Positions 36,126 through 46,397 of a stretch of 64,000 nt of DNA are shown here, in pieces; position 1 is the first letter of the stretch, and the number at the start of each line of letters is the position of its first letter. A model generated the notes under the pieces. The model worked only from the letters and a program-made list of their open reading frames with translations. It was not told the DNA's origin and made no database searches. This DNA comes from Ypsolopha sequella (taxonomy: Eukaryota; Arthropoda; Insecta; Lepidoptera; Ypsolophidae): contig OW203989.1 in NCBI GenBank assembly GCA_934047225.1, positions 14,049,977 to 14,113,976 on the forward strand. The letters run 5' to 3'. The translations under genes and the position numbers were made by a program.

Positions 36126-36736
36126 CAGAGTCACAGAACAGAACATGAAGTCCATGTCTGGGTCACAGTATAAATATAACTGAACGCAGTAAGTGTTGCT
36201 GTCTTGTTACGAAATCCCAGATTGATCGGTTAATTTTATTTGTTATGAAGTAATGCATTATTAAAATAAATATAATTTTTGATGACAACAATTTCTGTGA
36301 TGGATTAATATTGACAATCATACATGACAGATACCAAATATAATTATGTATTCATGTATGTATGTATGAATTGTTGTGTGTTTGTCCGACCATAACTCGA
36401 GTATCGTTGATCGGAACGTCATGAAATTTGAATTTTTAAGTTCGAGCCAAATCGGTCAAGATCGAATCGCGAGTTCATAGTTCGGGGCGAACTACTAGTT
36501 TATTTGCCTTTTAAAATTTAATAACCGAGATGGTAGGGCGTTAAATTTCAGCCAAATATACGTCACGTGATTAATAGGCACCTCTTGTGACTGACAAAGT
36601 ACAGTTTAGGGTTTTTTTTGCAGACGTTGGTAACACTCAACATATTTTCGTTGTTGTTGTTGTTTGATTTCTTATTGCCAGATGTAGCAATATAGTACTC
36701 TGTGGGTGACAGTTTTTTTTTTTACAAGCAAGGCAA
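36126..36736. other. Intergenic, nothing recognised
   Basis: AT-rich with a short ATGT microsatellite near 36350-36370. No coding or structured feature is supported. Confidence 0.5.
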
Positions 36737-38734
36737 CCCAACAAACGTTTAGGCGCTACTGCGAGGGCTATAAAAGATCTATTAAAGCGCTCCTAAAGTC
36801 TTTCAGATGTAAATAAGCGATTAAACTAGAGTTAGAGCGTGCTCTAACCCCGATATACCCCCGGATTAGGCATAACTTTTTACAGGCCTAGGTCCTTCAA
36901 CGGCGATATGAAGGTCGTAAGAAATGGAATTAAGTTGTACGAGAGGGCTATGGAAGTGCTAAAGGGGTGATAAATACGTCTCACAGCGATACAAGAGTCG
37001 TACTATAGCCATGCCTAACTCTCATCATTTTAGGTTATTTCTTCCGGTGTTATTACGGCGCTAGTAGAGACCGAAAGTGCTATCCAAGGTCCACAACGGC
37101 GATGAAAATGACTTTAAGTTATATTGCAGGTATATTAGTATCAATTTTAGCTCTCTGGGTTGTAGCAAACACAATATTTATTTGAATAGGAACTCCTTAG
37201 GTTGTAAAACGTATTTTTCTCTGTACTTTTTACACACAGGTAAACAGAGTGACTCAAACAAGTTGATAAAGTGTTATTTTCAATGGTGGAATGGAAGCAC
37301 TCTCAAAATATCATATTTATACTAGTGCACGTGTTAAGGATTAAACTATCATTGCGAAGGTAAGTTTACTGTGAATATACATATACATTTTCATCTCAAA
37401 ATTAAAGCGCACATGGAATAACCTCTATTTACTAAAGTGTAACACGTATTATGTATGATTTATATAAAAACGGCTCACCTCAATACGTGTTATGATCGGG
37501 AAAGCCGACCAGTTTCAGCAGATTTAGACTGCCTTCATCTGGGCGAGTAAAGACGTTTACGCGACGACGTTACGCCTCACACTGCGGGCTGCGGCTCGCA
37601 GGGCTCGGGATGACATCGATGCAGATGGTATTGGTGGTCGGACCGGTAGGGCGTCCGCACAATTAGTTACTTCCGGGCTTGCGTTATTATTTACCGGAGT
37701 GACACCAAACAACGATAAACACGCGGAACTTATAGTATCTACGTCACTTTCAGTAAAGTCTGTGAGTGATCCGGTAACTGTTTTTAGCACAGGTTTCCAC
37801 ACCGCGGGCAAAGCCCAACCACTGTCTCTATTGAAATTCGGACGTCGGCTTATTTCTATGGATTCGCGAATTTTACGTGGCACAAATAACTTTTCACGAA
37901 CTAACACTTTCGCTTTATCGAATCTCATAAAATGTGTAGTATCCGAATTTACGACATGGTCTGCAACGGCGGATCCGTTGCAATCGAGTTTTCTCATGCA
38001 TTCTATAACGTATTATGTAGGTGTAATCCATGGTTTTTATGGAATTAATTCACGTTTGTTTCTATCTTCGATTATATGCGTTACAGCATATCGGCTAAGG
38101 AACTTTCTAAGCAAATAACATCCAAATTACAATGAATAACTCAATTTTAATTTTTAAATTATTCACGTATAATGGCGGTGTAGGTTAAGCCCACGAGTAA
38201 GTGCGATATAGCTTCTTAGGGTGTACTGTGGTCATGATTAGCGCTTCTTTAAAACCCATACCTGTATGGTAGTGTTTAAAAAGAGTTTGATACAACTTTG
38301 ACATTTAAAATAACTCTAATGACAACCTATAGCATCTAGTGTTAGAAGGGGTTTAATGAGCGCTATTCAAGAACTAATGATTCTAACAGACGCTGTTGTA
38401 GACTCTTGGGTGTTTAAGGAGTGATTTTTAGCGTCAATATAAATCTTGAGGAGGAATTAGACGTCTATTATCTCCTTTATAGATCTTACAGTTGTAAGTT
38501 TAGGTTGAAGCTATAATACAAGATGCTTTGCTTGCATTATGGCAATTGGAATCGCTACAATACAACTTTAACCTTATTTTAACGTTCCTTTAAACCTATT
38601 ATATCGCGCTGAGTTCTAATGTTGTTTAAATATCGCAAGTTTATCACCTGAACCCATAAATATCGCTATTCTAACAACTTTTTACATCCTTAAGATTTAA
38701 AAAAAATCTAATTATCGCTAAAATGTTTGTTGGG
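36737..38734. mobile_element. 2-kb element with inverted CCCAACAAAC ends
   Basis: The left terminus CCCAACAAACGTTTAG and right terminus TAAAATGTTTGTTGGG are inverted repeats with one mismatch and one indel. Both flanking 400-500 bp contain many GCGCTA, ATCGCT or AGCGC words. The middle (37450-38130) is occupied by a Penelope-like fragment. No transposase is seen. Confidence 0.55.
37472..38000 (-). mobile_element. Penelope-like element 3' part (GIY-YIG C-terminus)
   Basis: A minus-strand frame (37997 down to 37557) of 146 codons carries GSAVADHVVN, then FDKAKVLVREK, PRKIRESIEI and FNRDSGWALPAVWKPVL, wording typical of the C-terminal region of GIY-YIG domains in Penelope-like retroelements. 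After its stop the element continues to GGTGAGCC at 37472-37479. The same terminal block is found at 51895-52020 and, decayed, at 56086-56235. The reverse transcriptase part is missing. Confidence 0.65.
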
Positions 38735-39372
38735 AAAAGTCCGCATTCAGTATCAGGCCTAAAAGGAGTCATGTGACGTAACATCCGGAAATTCTTTAAA
38801 AAATCATAAATAAATAATGACTAATTTAAATACCATAATATTGAAAACTATGATCTAAAAGCGCGTAAATTATCTAAAAAAAAATTGAAAAAAAAACTTT
38901 TTTTTAATTAAGCTACGCGAATTGTAAATATTATTTTTGACCACTAAATTAGGTCCAAAATTGTTAAAAAATATATGTATGTGTAGTAAATTAATTACTT
39001 GTATAATTACAAGAGCTCCTTAACGTCCAGAATGTAAAAGGCTAAAATTGCATCGACAGAAAAAAATCCAGAAGTTACCTAAAATTTTGACGGAGATTCT
39101 ATTTGTACCTAATATTGTGCATATTACGAAGCAAAAAATTTGGTTAATAATATCACGTTTATATAAAAAATAGCCTTTAGACGGGATTTCATAAACGTAA
39201 CAATATTTCAAGAGTTACTAACATTTAAAGTTTCTGGGGCACGTCGCCAATACTCCGGGCATGTTTCTGTCTGTCTGTCTCACCAATCAGTCCCACGCGC
39301 TCCATTGAGACGAGAGGACTACGCTCACTGCGCCAAGCACAGTAAATTGTTACAATTACAATTTAATATTCG
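38735..39372. other. Intergenic, nothing recognised
   Basis: AT-rich. A short CTGT run lies near 39270-39280. No gene is supported. Confidence 0.5.
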
Positions 39373-39893
39373 TTTTTATATAAAGTATTACAAAAATCAA
39401 TGATATCACAAGTACCGGACTTGCAGCTATACAGTACATGTGTCCGTTTGGTGTTGGCATAAAAGTTAGGATAATCATCAGTGCGATAATGAGTGCTATA
39501 ATAAATTCAACAAATTTTAAAAGAAATATTTTGTATTTGATCAGTTCGCTGAACTTCTTTTCAAATGGAACTTAATCATCCATTTTCTTTTCGTCCACCA
39601 TTGTGACTGTTTTGATCTATTTCTTTTCTGTGCTCAATAATTCATAAAATCTTCTAGAAATAGATCAATGGAAGACTCAGAACATATATGGAAGTCCTGA
39701 TTTCAAAGTATTTATACAAAAGACAAATACAAAATATTTCTTTTAAAATTACCTAGTTGAATTTATTATAGCACTCATCGCACTGATGATTATCCCAACT
39801 TTTATACCAAAACCAAATGGACAGTCATGTACTGTATAGCTGCAGCCCGATATTTATGATATCATTGATTTTTGTAATACTTTATATAAAAAG
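39373..39893. repeat. Inverted-repeat element, about 165-bp arms
   Basis: Left arm about 39373-39541 and right arm about 39722-39893 are complementary (CAATGATATCA, ATAATCATCAGTGCG, AAAAGAAATATTTTG and complements) with some mismatches. The spacer is about 180 bp. Confidence 0.8.
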
Positions 39894-39944
39894 GAAAGTC
39901 CCTACTTCTTTGGAGAAAATTTATCTATTTACTCAAATCAACAT

Positions 39945-40602
39945 CGGTACCCTCCTGGATAGGAACACACTAAGCCTAGCCTGCGGCCTACGACTAGGTT
40001 CAAAATTAAATGAGCCCCACCGTTGCTGTTGCGGTGAAGGTGTTGGTCGGCTCGGACATCACGGCCTCTCGTGCAGGCTCAGCGCGGGACGACTATCGCG
40101 CCACGCCAGCCTTAACGACGTCATCCGTCGGGCCCTTGCCAGCGCCAATGTACCTGCTTCCTCAGAGCCTCTAGGCATTTGCCGTGACGATGGCAGGAGG
40201 CCCGACGGAATGACTTTGTTAGCCTGGAAAAATGGCAGGCCGCTTGTTTGGGACGCGACGTGTGTTGATACACTCGCCCCGTCCCATCTACAGGCGACCT
40301 CAGCCAGGGCTGGTGCGGCTGCGGAGTCGGCAGAAAATCTAAAGCGGCGCAAATATGCTTTCCTCGAAGAGGACTACATATTTGCGCCGTTTGGTGTTGA
40401 AACCCTGGGGCCGTGGGGTCCGAGCGCACGTCGCCTTTTTAAAGAACTTTCGACACGCCTGATCGACGCCTCTGGTGACCCAAGGGCTGGGGCATACCTC
40501 GGCCAGAGGATCAGTCTGGCGATCCAACGGGGTAATGCCGCCAGCCTCTTGGGCACCGCACCCGACGGCAACGGTTTAGATAATATTTTTTATTTAGCAT
40601 AA
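39945..40602 (+). CDS. Retroelement C-terminal domain, zinc-knuckle plus endonuclease-like motif
   Basis: About 218 codons are open to a TAA at 40600. The sequence is much more GC-rich than its surroundings. It contains C-C-C-G...G-H-H-G-L-S-C, a possible zinc-binding cluster, then LNDVIRRAL, RPDG and WDATCVDT, an arrangement like a PD-(D/E)XK restriction-like nuclease, then KRRKYAF, FAPFGVETLGPWG and ISLAIQRGNAASLLGT. I know such C-terminal blocks from reverse-transcriptase-linked proteins of many invertebrates, so it is most likely the tail of a non-LTR retrotransposon, 5' truncated, next to an inverted-repeat element (39373-39893). The annotated frame can extend upstream to 39817 but that part is the palindrome arm. 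The clade is not assigned, and a host function is not excluded. Confidence 0.6.
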
Positions 40603-41810
40603 TATTTTATTTAGTATAAGGTTTTAGGGCTTTTTCTTTTATTATTAATTTTTTTTTTCTTAGGATTATTTAATTTATATATAAAATTGCGCATTAGGTT
40701 TAATTTCATTTCCTGAATAAAATATAACCCTCAAATCTTATTTTGTTTCGCGGCCTTTGTTCAATGTTTTCTTTTAAACATGAATAAACTCTACGTCTGG
40801 TTTGCTTATGCTCTTGTGTATGGAGCTATGATGTCGATACTAGTTCTAAATGTATTATTCGAAAATAAACGAAATATTATATTGTATTTTCCTTAAAACA
40901 ATGACCTAGGTGTATTTATGTATACGGCGAATAGTACCTAAAGAACAAAAAATGTGAGAATTTTATAAAAAATAGCTTTTGCCCGCGGTGAATTTTTCAG
41001 TTATAGCCAGTTTTCGGCTTGGCGGTTATTTTTTCAATTATAAATATGTAGGGTTATCAGGATCTTGGCCCGACCCGTGAGCCATCTCGTGGGCAGGCGT
41101 AGGGATCGGTACTATAAATCAGAACAATAATTTGCACTTAGCACTTCTAGTATATGATATAATCACTATGCGAAACGCAGGACAGTTCCGTGGTGACGTT
41201 TTTACTTGTCCTCGTGGTAGTGGAGGTTCCAAGCTCCAACAGACAACGACTACGTCGCACACGCACGACTCTGCCGATGCACGCCGGAAGCGTAGTTTTA
41301 CGGATACCCGCTAGATAAAATAAATAAATAAATAAAAAGATTTTTATTCAACAGAACACAACACAAAACACATAATACTTAAAGACTATTTAGGATTAGA
41401 GAGGTTCTGTTGAAAAGGTCGGTGACTCAGCTTTTTTCCCTTAAGCCAGAAGCAAAGGGACGCTGTTATTATGTCACTGCCTGTTCATCCACAAGGATAC
41501 TTAAAACAATAAACAAAAATTAACACAACTATGATTAAAACACATAAAAAACAATAGCCATTTTTAGGAACTTGGAACTTCTATTGTTTTGCAGCTAAAT
41601 TAACGTACCATTTAATAATATTAAGAGTATTGTATGTATAATTATCTATATACTTATATATGTATATTATATAAACTTAAATGTATTATTAATAGATTTA
41701 AAATATATATTAATATATTATGTTATTTCATAGACGAACAATACGAGTATTTCGTCCATGTAGTATTTCGACATATACAATACATGTAGTATATACTGAC
41801 ACCATTTTCC
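40603..41810. other. Intergenic with AAAT repeat
   Basis: An (AAAT)n run lies at about 41316-41336. No gene is supported; the 60-codon frame at 41132 shows no known motif. Confidence 0.5.
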
Positions 41811-42008
41811 TTATCTTTTTATTTGCAATTTTATTTGTAAGTTTATTAACCACTCTTTACAATGTTTTTTGAATGTAGGAAAAGATTTCTGCAACCTTAT
41901 AGGCGGGGGAATGTTGTTCCAACATTTAGAAGCTGCGTAATGAAAACAACCTCTAGATGGCGTGCTTTCGTTTCGTTCAGTGTTCTCTCTCATGACCGGA
42001 TACGACAA
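41811..42008 (-). mobile_element. LINE reverse transcriptase C-terminal remnant
   Basis: The minus strand reads GCFHYAASKCWNNIPPPIR then FPTFKKHCKEWL, the usual last residues of CR1/Jockey-type ORF2. 5' truncated. Confidence 0.65.
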
Positions 42009-42031
42009 ATATATAATAGCCTATTGTCATA

Positions 42032-42687
42032 ATAAAACCAGAACAGTAGTTTATCTTCAAGCAAAGGTACATCGCGCGGCTAATATGTATGCGTGCTAGT
42101 ACGCACGAACTACAGTACGCACACAACAGTAATATGTTAGTATACAAGGTAGGCGCTAGTCGGGGTCACGCCGCGATCGCGCTCAGTCAAGTCTCTCGAA
42201 CGAGCCGCCACGTCGTCGCCAGGGGGGGCAAGATGACCTAAATTGTAGGTAAAATAAACAAATTTTAAGTTTTTAACATAATCTTCTTGGGTTTCTCGCG
42301 AATTTCTCGACTACTTTATTATTAAAATCGCAAAACTTTTTTGAATCTCGAGAGGGGGACAGCTACCCCCTTCCCCCCTTTGACGATGCCCATGTTTTAA
42401 AAGTAAAGTTCAGAAGCCAATATTTTTCCTTACAATAATTAAGATAAGCAAGTAAGATTTCTTTATGAGTTATAGTGTCTATATGTTTATTGTGTATGAT
42501 ATGAATGTATGTATGTTTGGATGTTTCACTACGTCGTCGATTGATAGCTTATTTGTCATAATCGGCTTCAAAACATTCTAAGTATTGATTTTTTATTAGC
42601 TACGAAACTAAAAGAAGGGACAACCCTGCAACAGTAGGTATTTAAGTCTCGTACGGGGCGTGAGTTAAACTACTGTTCTGGTTTTAC
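42032..42687. mobile_element. Inverted-repeat element, about 655 bp
   Basis: ATAAAACCAGAACAGTAGTT at the left end is exactly inverted at 42666-42687. The interior is non-coding, moderately GC-rich near 42150-42230. Confidence 0.7.
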
Positions 42688-42860
42688 TATGCTATTGTGT
42701 TGACTAGGGTCACTATAATCAGAGTAAAGAAAACCGTATCCAAATCCGTTGAGTGGTTCTCGTGGCTAAAACGGAACAGACAGACAGACGGACAAAAATT
42801 GTGGTTTTGGCTGAGGCTAGTACTAATAACCCATTACATTTAAAATTTCGCAAAAATATT
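42688..42860 (+). repeat. Repeat family G
   Basis: Shares TTGACTAGGGTCACTA, AAATCC.TT.AGTGGTTCT and CAGACAGACGGACAAAAATT with 57030-57205 and, inverted, with 14509-14583. Confidence 0.65.
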
Positions 42861-43440
42861 CAATGTACATAAACGACTTTTTTAGGAGGTCCTTTATTAT
42901 TATTAAGTATAGACATAGACTAAGTAAGTAATACTTAGTAAGTAAGTAATACTTAGTCTATGGTATAGATAAATGATGTAGGTACATAAATAAACTAATA
43001 AATTTAATAATTCTAATGAATAAAAATAAAAATAACTAATAAATTCTAATGAATGTTTAATATTTTTTTTTATATAAAAGTTAATGTAATTAAAAGTTAC
43101 ATAAGTATTTGCAAAACTTAAACCTGCTCGCCAATCGCCACCCGACCGCCCATGACCACTTTTTTAGTAGGAACTTTATTATTATTAAAGAATAGACAAT
43201 AATATCTAATGAATATTAAATATGTTTCATATCAAAGGTAATATAATTAAAAATAACATATTTGCAAAACTTAAACCTACTCGTATGTGAATAAATTTAT
43301 TTGCTTGCCACTGTTTATTGCCCGACCGCCATCCATTGACCTTGGGCGAGCGAGCGAGTTCCATATCGCCAGTACTTCGCAGGGAAAGGCGGGGTGCGGG
43401 TGAAATCTGAATTTTTGCTAGCTTTGTGTGTACTTGAGAC

Positions 43441-43965
43441 CAGTGTTGCCACCTTAGCCCTTTTCGGGCTAGATCTAGCACTTTTTACTGTAGTTGAGCT
43501 CGTTTTTTGATGATTTAGCCCGAAAAGAGCAATCTAGTCCTTTTTGTTATGTATATATTTATAGTTATGTGAACCTAATTAAAACTAAAACCAGAAACAA
43601 AATGGGGCTAAAAACAATGATATCCATACTACGTATACGATGGGGTCTAAAACGACTGAGAGAGTCTTGCTGTTCACACAAGGTGTCAACTGAAATAATA
43701 AAAAACTGTAGGATTCATTTGAAATTTTCGTTCAAATCCGCAAAAAAATGAAGATGTCAATCAGCCATCAACTTTTTCTGCTTCAGCAGGTACGATTTTT
43801 AACAATTCAATAACTTAGTTTTAATTACTCTGTTGCACTTTCTGAAATTACTTACTACATTTCAAATAAACAATTTTTAGCACTTTTGATGGCAAAATTT
43901 GCTAAATTGCTAGCCCTTTCTAGCTTGCCCAACTGCTCCTTTCAAAAACCAAGGTGGCAACACTG
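43441..43965. mobile_element. Non-autonomous hAT element, 525 bp, 8-bp TSD
   Basis: Perfect 15-bp inverted termini CAGTGTTGCCACCTT are at 43441-43455 and 43951-43965. The 8-bp direct repeat CTTGAGAC flanks both sides (43433-43440, 43966-43973), the hAT target-duplication length. A frame near 43600-43735 reads SILRIRWGLKRLRESCCSHK, a possible remnant of a transposase-family tail. No complete transposase. Confidence 0.93.
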
Positions 43966-43973
43966 CTTGAGAC

Positions 43974-44516
43974 ACTTTCCCTGCGTTCCGAAATAGAATT
44001 ATATCGCTAAAATCGATTACGAAAGTATGAAGTGAATGGCTTATGATCCATTGTAATTCTATTACGGACCGCAGGGATAGTCACCGCTGACCTCAGGGAC
44101 TATGCAGACACAGAGCGAGAGTGAAGAGCATTGTCTGTCAGGGCTAACATGATTGCCCGGATGTTTCCCCGAAGCTCGAGAGAAGTTAAGGGTCGGTGTT
44201 CCGAGATTCGGGGTTCGGGGTTATGGCTTTTTAAGACGGTAAAAATTCAAATTTCTGAACAAAATAAATACCACTTGTTACCTTACAAGATGAAGTGCAG
44301 GTTCATTAAAAAAAAAATCACGGCAATAATGAATAGTAACTTCAGAAAAAAAACAGGAATCTCAAGAAAATCTCTTGAATAGCATTGCAGCGCTACGGGT
44401 GTAAGTAACCTGAACTTGACATCCTGTTTTTTTTTTCTGAAGTTAAGTACTTACTATACATTAAGATCCTTGTAGCACTGTAATTAAAAATTAAGCAATA
44501 TTGAAGTAGGTAGGTA
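43974..44516. other. Intergenic, small hairpin only
   Basis: About 44331-44350 and 44424-44444 are complementary (AACTTCAGAAAAAAAACAGG type). A fragment at about 44464-44482 matches the GTAGCACTGTA ends of the elements near 21.4-21.9 kb. No gene. Confidence 0.5.
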
Positions 44517-44686
44517 ATAAAGCCGATTCTGAAGGCTTTAATTTTAGATTTAGTGCTGTCAAAACTAAATTTTCTTTAATACGAAATAGTCCTTAAGAGT
44601 TAGGTTTAGGAGCTAAATTTCTTTGGAAAATTTTAAGCTTTGACAGCACTAAAACTAAAATTAAAGCCTTCAGAATTGGCTTTAAT
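44517..44686. repeat. MITE family B
   Basis: Third copy in the window, with termini AAAGCCGATTCTGAAGGC and its complement (one mismatch). Confidence 0.85.
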
Positions 44687-44865
44687 GTAAACCGAGACCC
44701 ATAATATGAAACCTTTTTTTGCCGTTGTACACCAAATTCTTATTCTGAGACACCAACAAAAAAACAACATTTGTTTCATGAAGTTTCATCCGCAGATGTC
44801 TGTCTCATGGACACTAACATACTAATTCCATGGTCTGTCTACGGTTCTACGGTTTCAAATTCAAA

Positions 44866-45198
44866 AGTGCGTTTCACGAAAGAATTCTCCTGTCAAAGTA
44901 CTTATAGTTAAAAAATAAAGACGAAAATAAAGAAGTCCCCTGTCAAAGTACTTATTATGTATCAAAAAATAAAGACGAAAATACTTTAAACCGCGGAACT
45001 TCTTTCGTTAAAGAATGCATTTTCATCTTTATTTTTTGACAATAAGTAGGTACAGTGGAGACCACATCAAGCTATACACTTGCAATACGACATTAGCCCC
45101 TACATGTAAGAATATAAGATAGGTACAAAGTCCAATGTGTCTTACTTGATGCGGTCTCCACTGTACTTTGCCAAGAGAATTCTTGCGTGAAACGCACT
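44866..45198. mobile_element. TIR element with a second element nested inside
   Basis: Ends AGTGCGTTTCACG / CGTGAAACGCACT are inverted, with AAGAATTCTC following. At 45051-45165 an element with ends TACAGTGGAGACCACATCAAG-type and its complement is inserted; it is related to 27677-27787. Confidence 0.75.
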
Positions 45199-46127
45199 CT
45201 TATTTTAAGATTCCATCAATGAAAATAGTCGCGTTTAACAAAACGTATTGCTGCAGTGATGTACTGTGCAACGAATTGCGGCAATGGATGTGTGTTATAC
45301 CATTTTTTTGTCTGTTAAAATTACATAAGTATACAAAACTAAATAAGATATACGTTGCAGAGAGCATTGAAAATTAAGTCATACGAAATGATCGTTTAAA
45401 TAACTCTTTGCAACCCGTTGCACAGTTCGTCGCTGCAGCGATGCGTTTGTTAAACGCGACAATTGATAAATTTTCAGTCAAATTGCTGCGTTCCGAGTCA
45501 CGACATATTTTGCTGTCGAGCGGTTGGGCGAGCAAAATATTCCGAAGATAATATTCTCTTGCTTGTTACTTAAGAATGCTTTATTTTTTGTGCTCATACT
45601 GCTTGCTTGTGCATGTTTTATGGCTGAAAAGCATGATAAGAGTGTTAAACGGAATATTGCAAATTATCAATATATCTATTAATCAAAATAAACAGATTCA
45701 ACACGCTCAGCTATCGTTGGTAGCCTGCTGTCAATCTTGAAACCCAGTGACAAAATTGTTAATTTATTAATGGATATCAGAGTGTTTGCACTGTGAGCGA
45801 TCTATCAAAAGTGACTGGCCAGTGGAAATTTCAAAATTAGGTTATTCGAAGTATAAAAGTTTATTATAAAACCATGATTCAAAGATTATAGTTATATTGT
45901 TTATAGTTATTATTATAGTTATATTATTATTATAGTTGTATTTACGTAAATTATATCACTTTCAAGTGTCAAAATCCACGTGCTGCGTTCAAATGAGTTC
46001 CGAATGGGTCATAAGTTTGAGCTGTGGTGGACGCCATTTCGCATGCGGAACGACTTGATGGGCGTGAGAAGTAGTTTTAGCAATATTAGCGCCATGCGGA
46101 ACGCGTTGCAAATGCAAGCCAGCAGTT
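45199..46127. other. Upstream region of Nup214, nothing recognised
   Basis: AT-rich. No gene, CpG-like or TATA-anchored promoter could be supported by eye. Confidence 0.45.
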
Positions 46128-46128
46128 A

Positions 46129-46223
46129 GGGCTGCGTTCAGTTTGATCGTCAGGCGACGCCCGTCTAACATTGACAGCATTAAAATTTTGACGGGCATCG
46201 CCGGAATCAAACTGAACGCAGCC
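46129..46223. repeat. PIF/Harbinger-like MITE near the Nup214 start
   Basis: Termini GGGCTGCGTTCAGTTTGAT are inverted perfectly, and TTAG flanks both ends, consistent with the 3-bp TTA target site of PIF/Harbinger. It ends about 175 bp before the Nup214 start codon. Confidence 0.75.
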
Positions 46224-46397
46224 CTTAGACAGGAAAAAAGAAACGAAAATCGTGTTTGTTTGACGGAAATTTTACCGAATTTCATGAAATTGTCTGAAAG
46301 AGTTAAAAATCCATCTATAAATTGTTTAGTTACTAAAATAAATGTTAAAGCATTAACTATAACTATTATTTTTGTGATTAGCATCAAGTAAGCGAAG

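Noticed and set aside
37699..38118. 139-codon + frame over the Penelope-like fragment
   Set aside because: It is the antisense shadow of the GIY-YIG-type frame on the minus strand.
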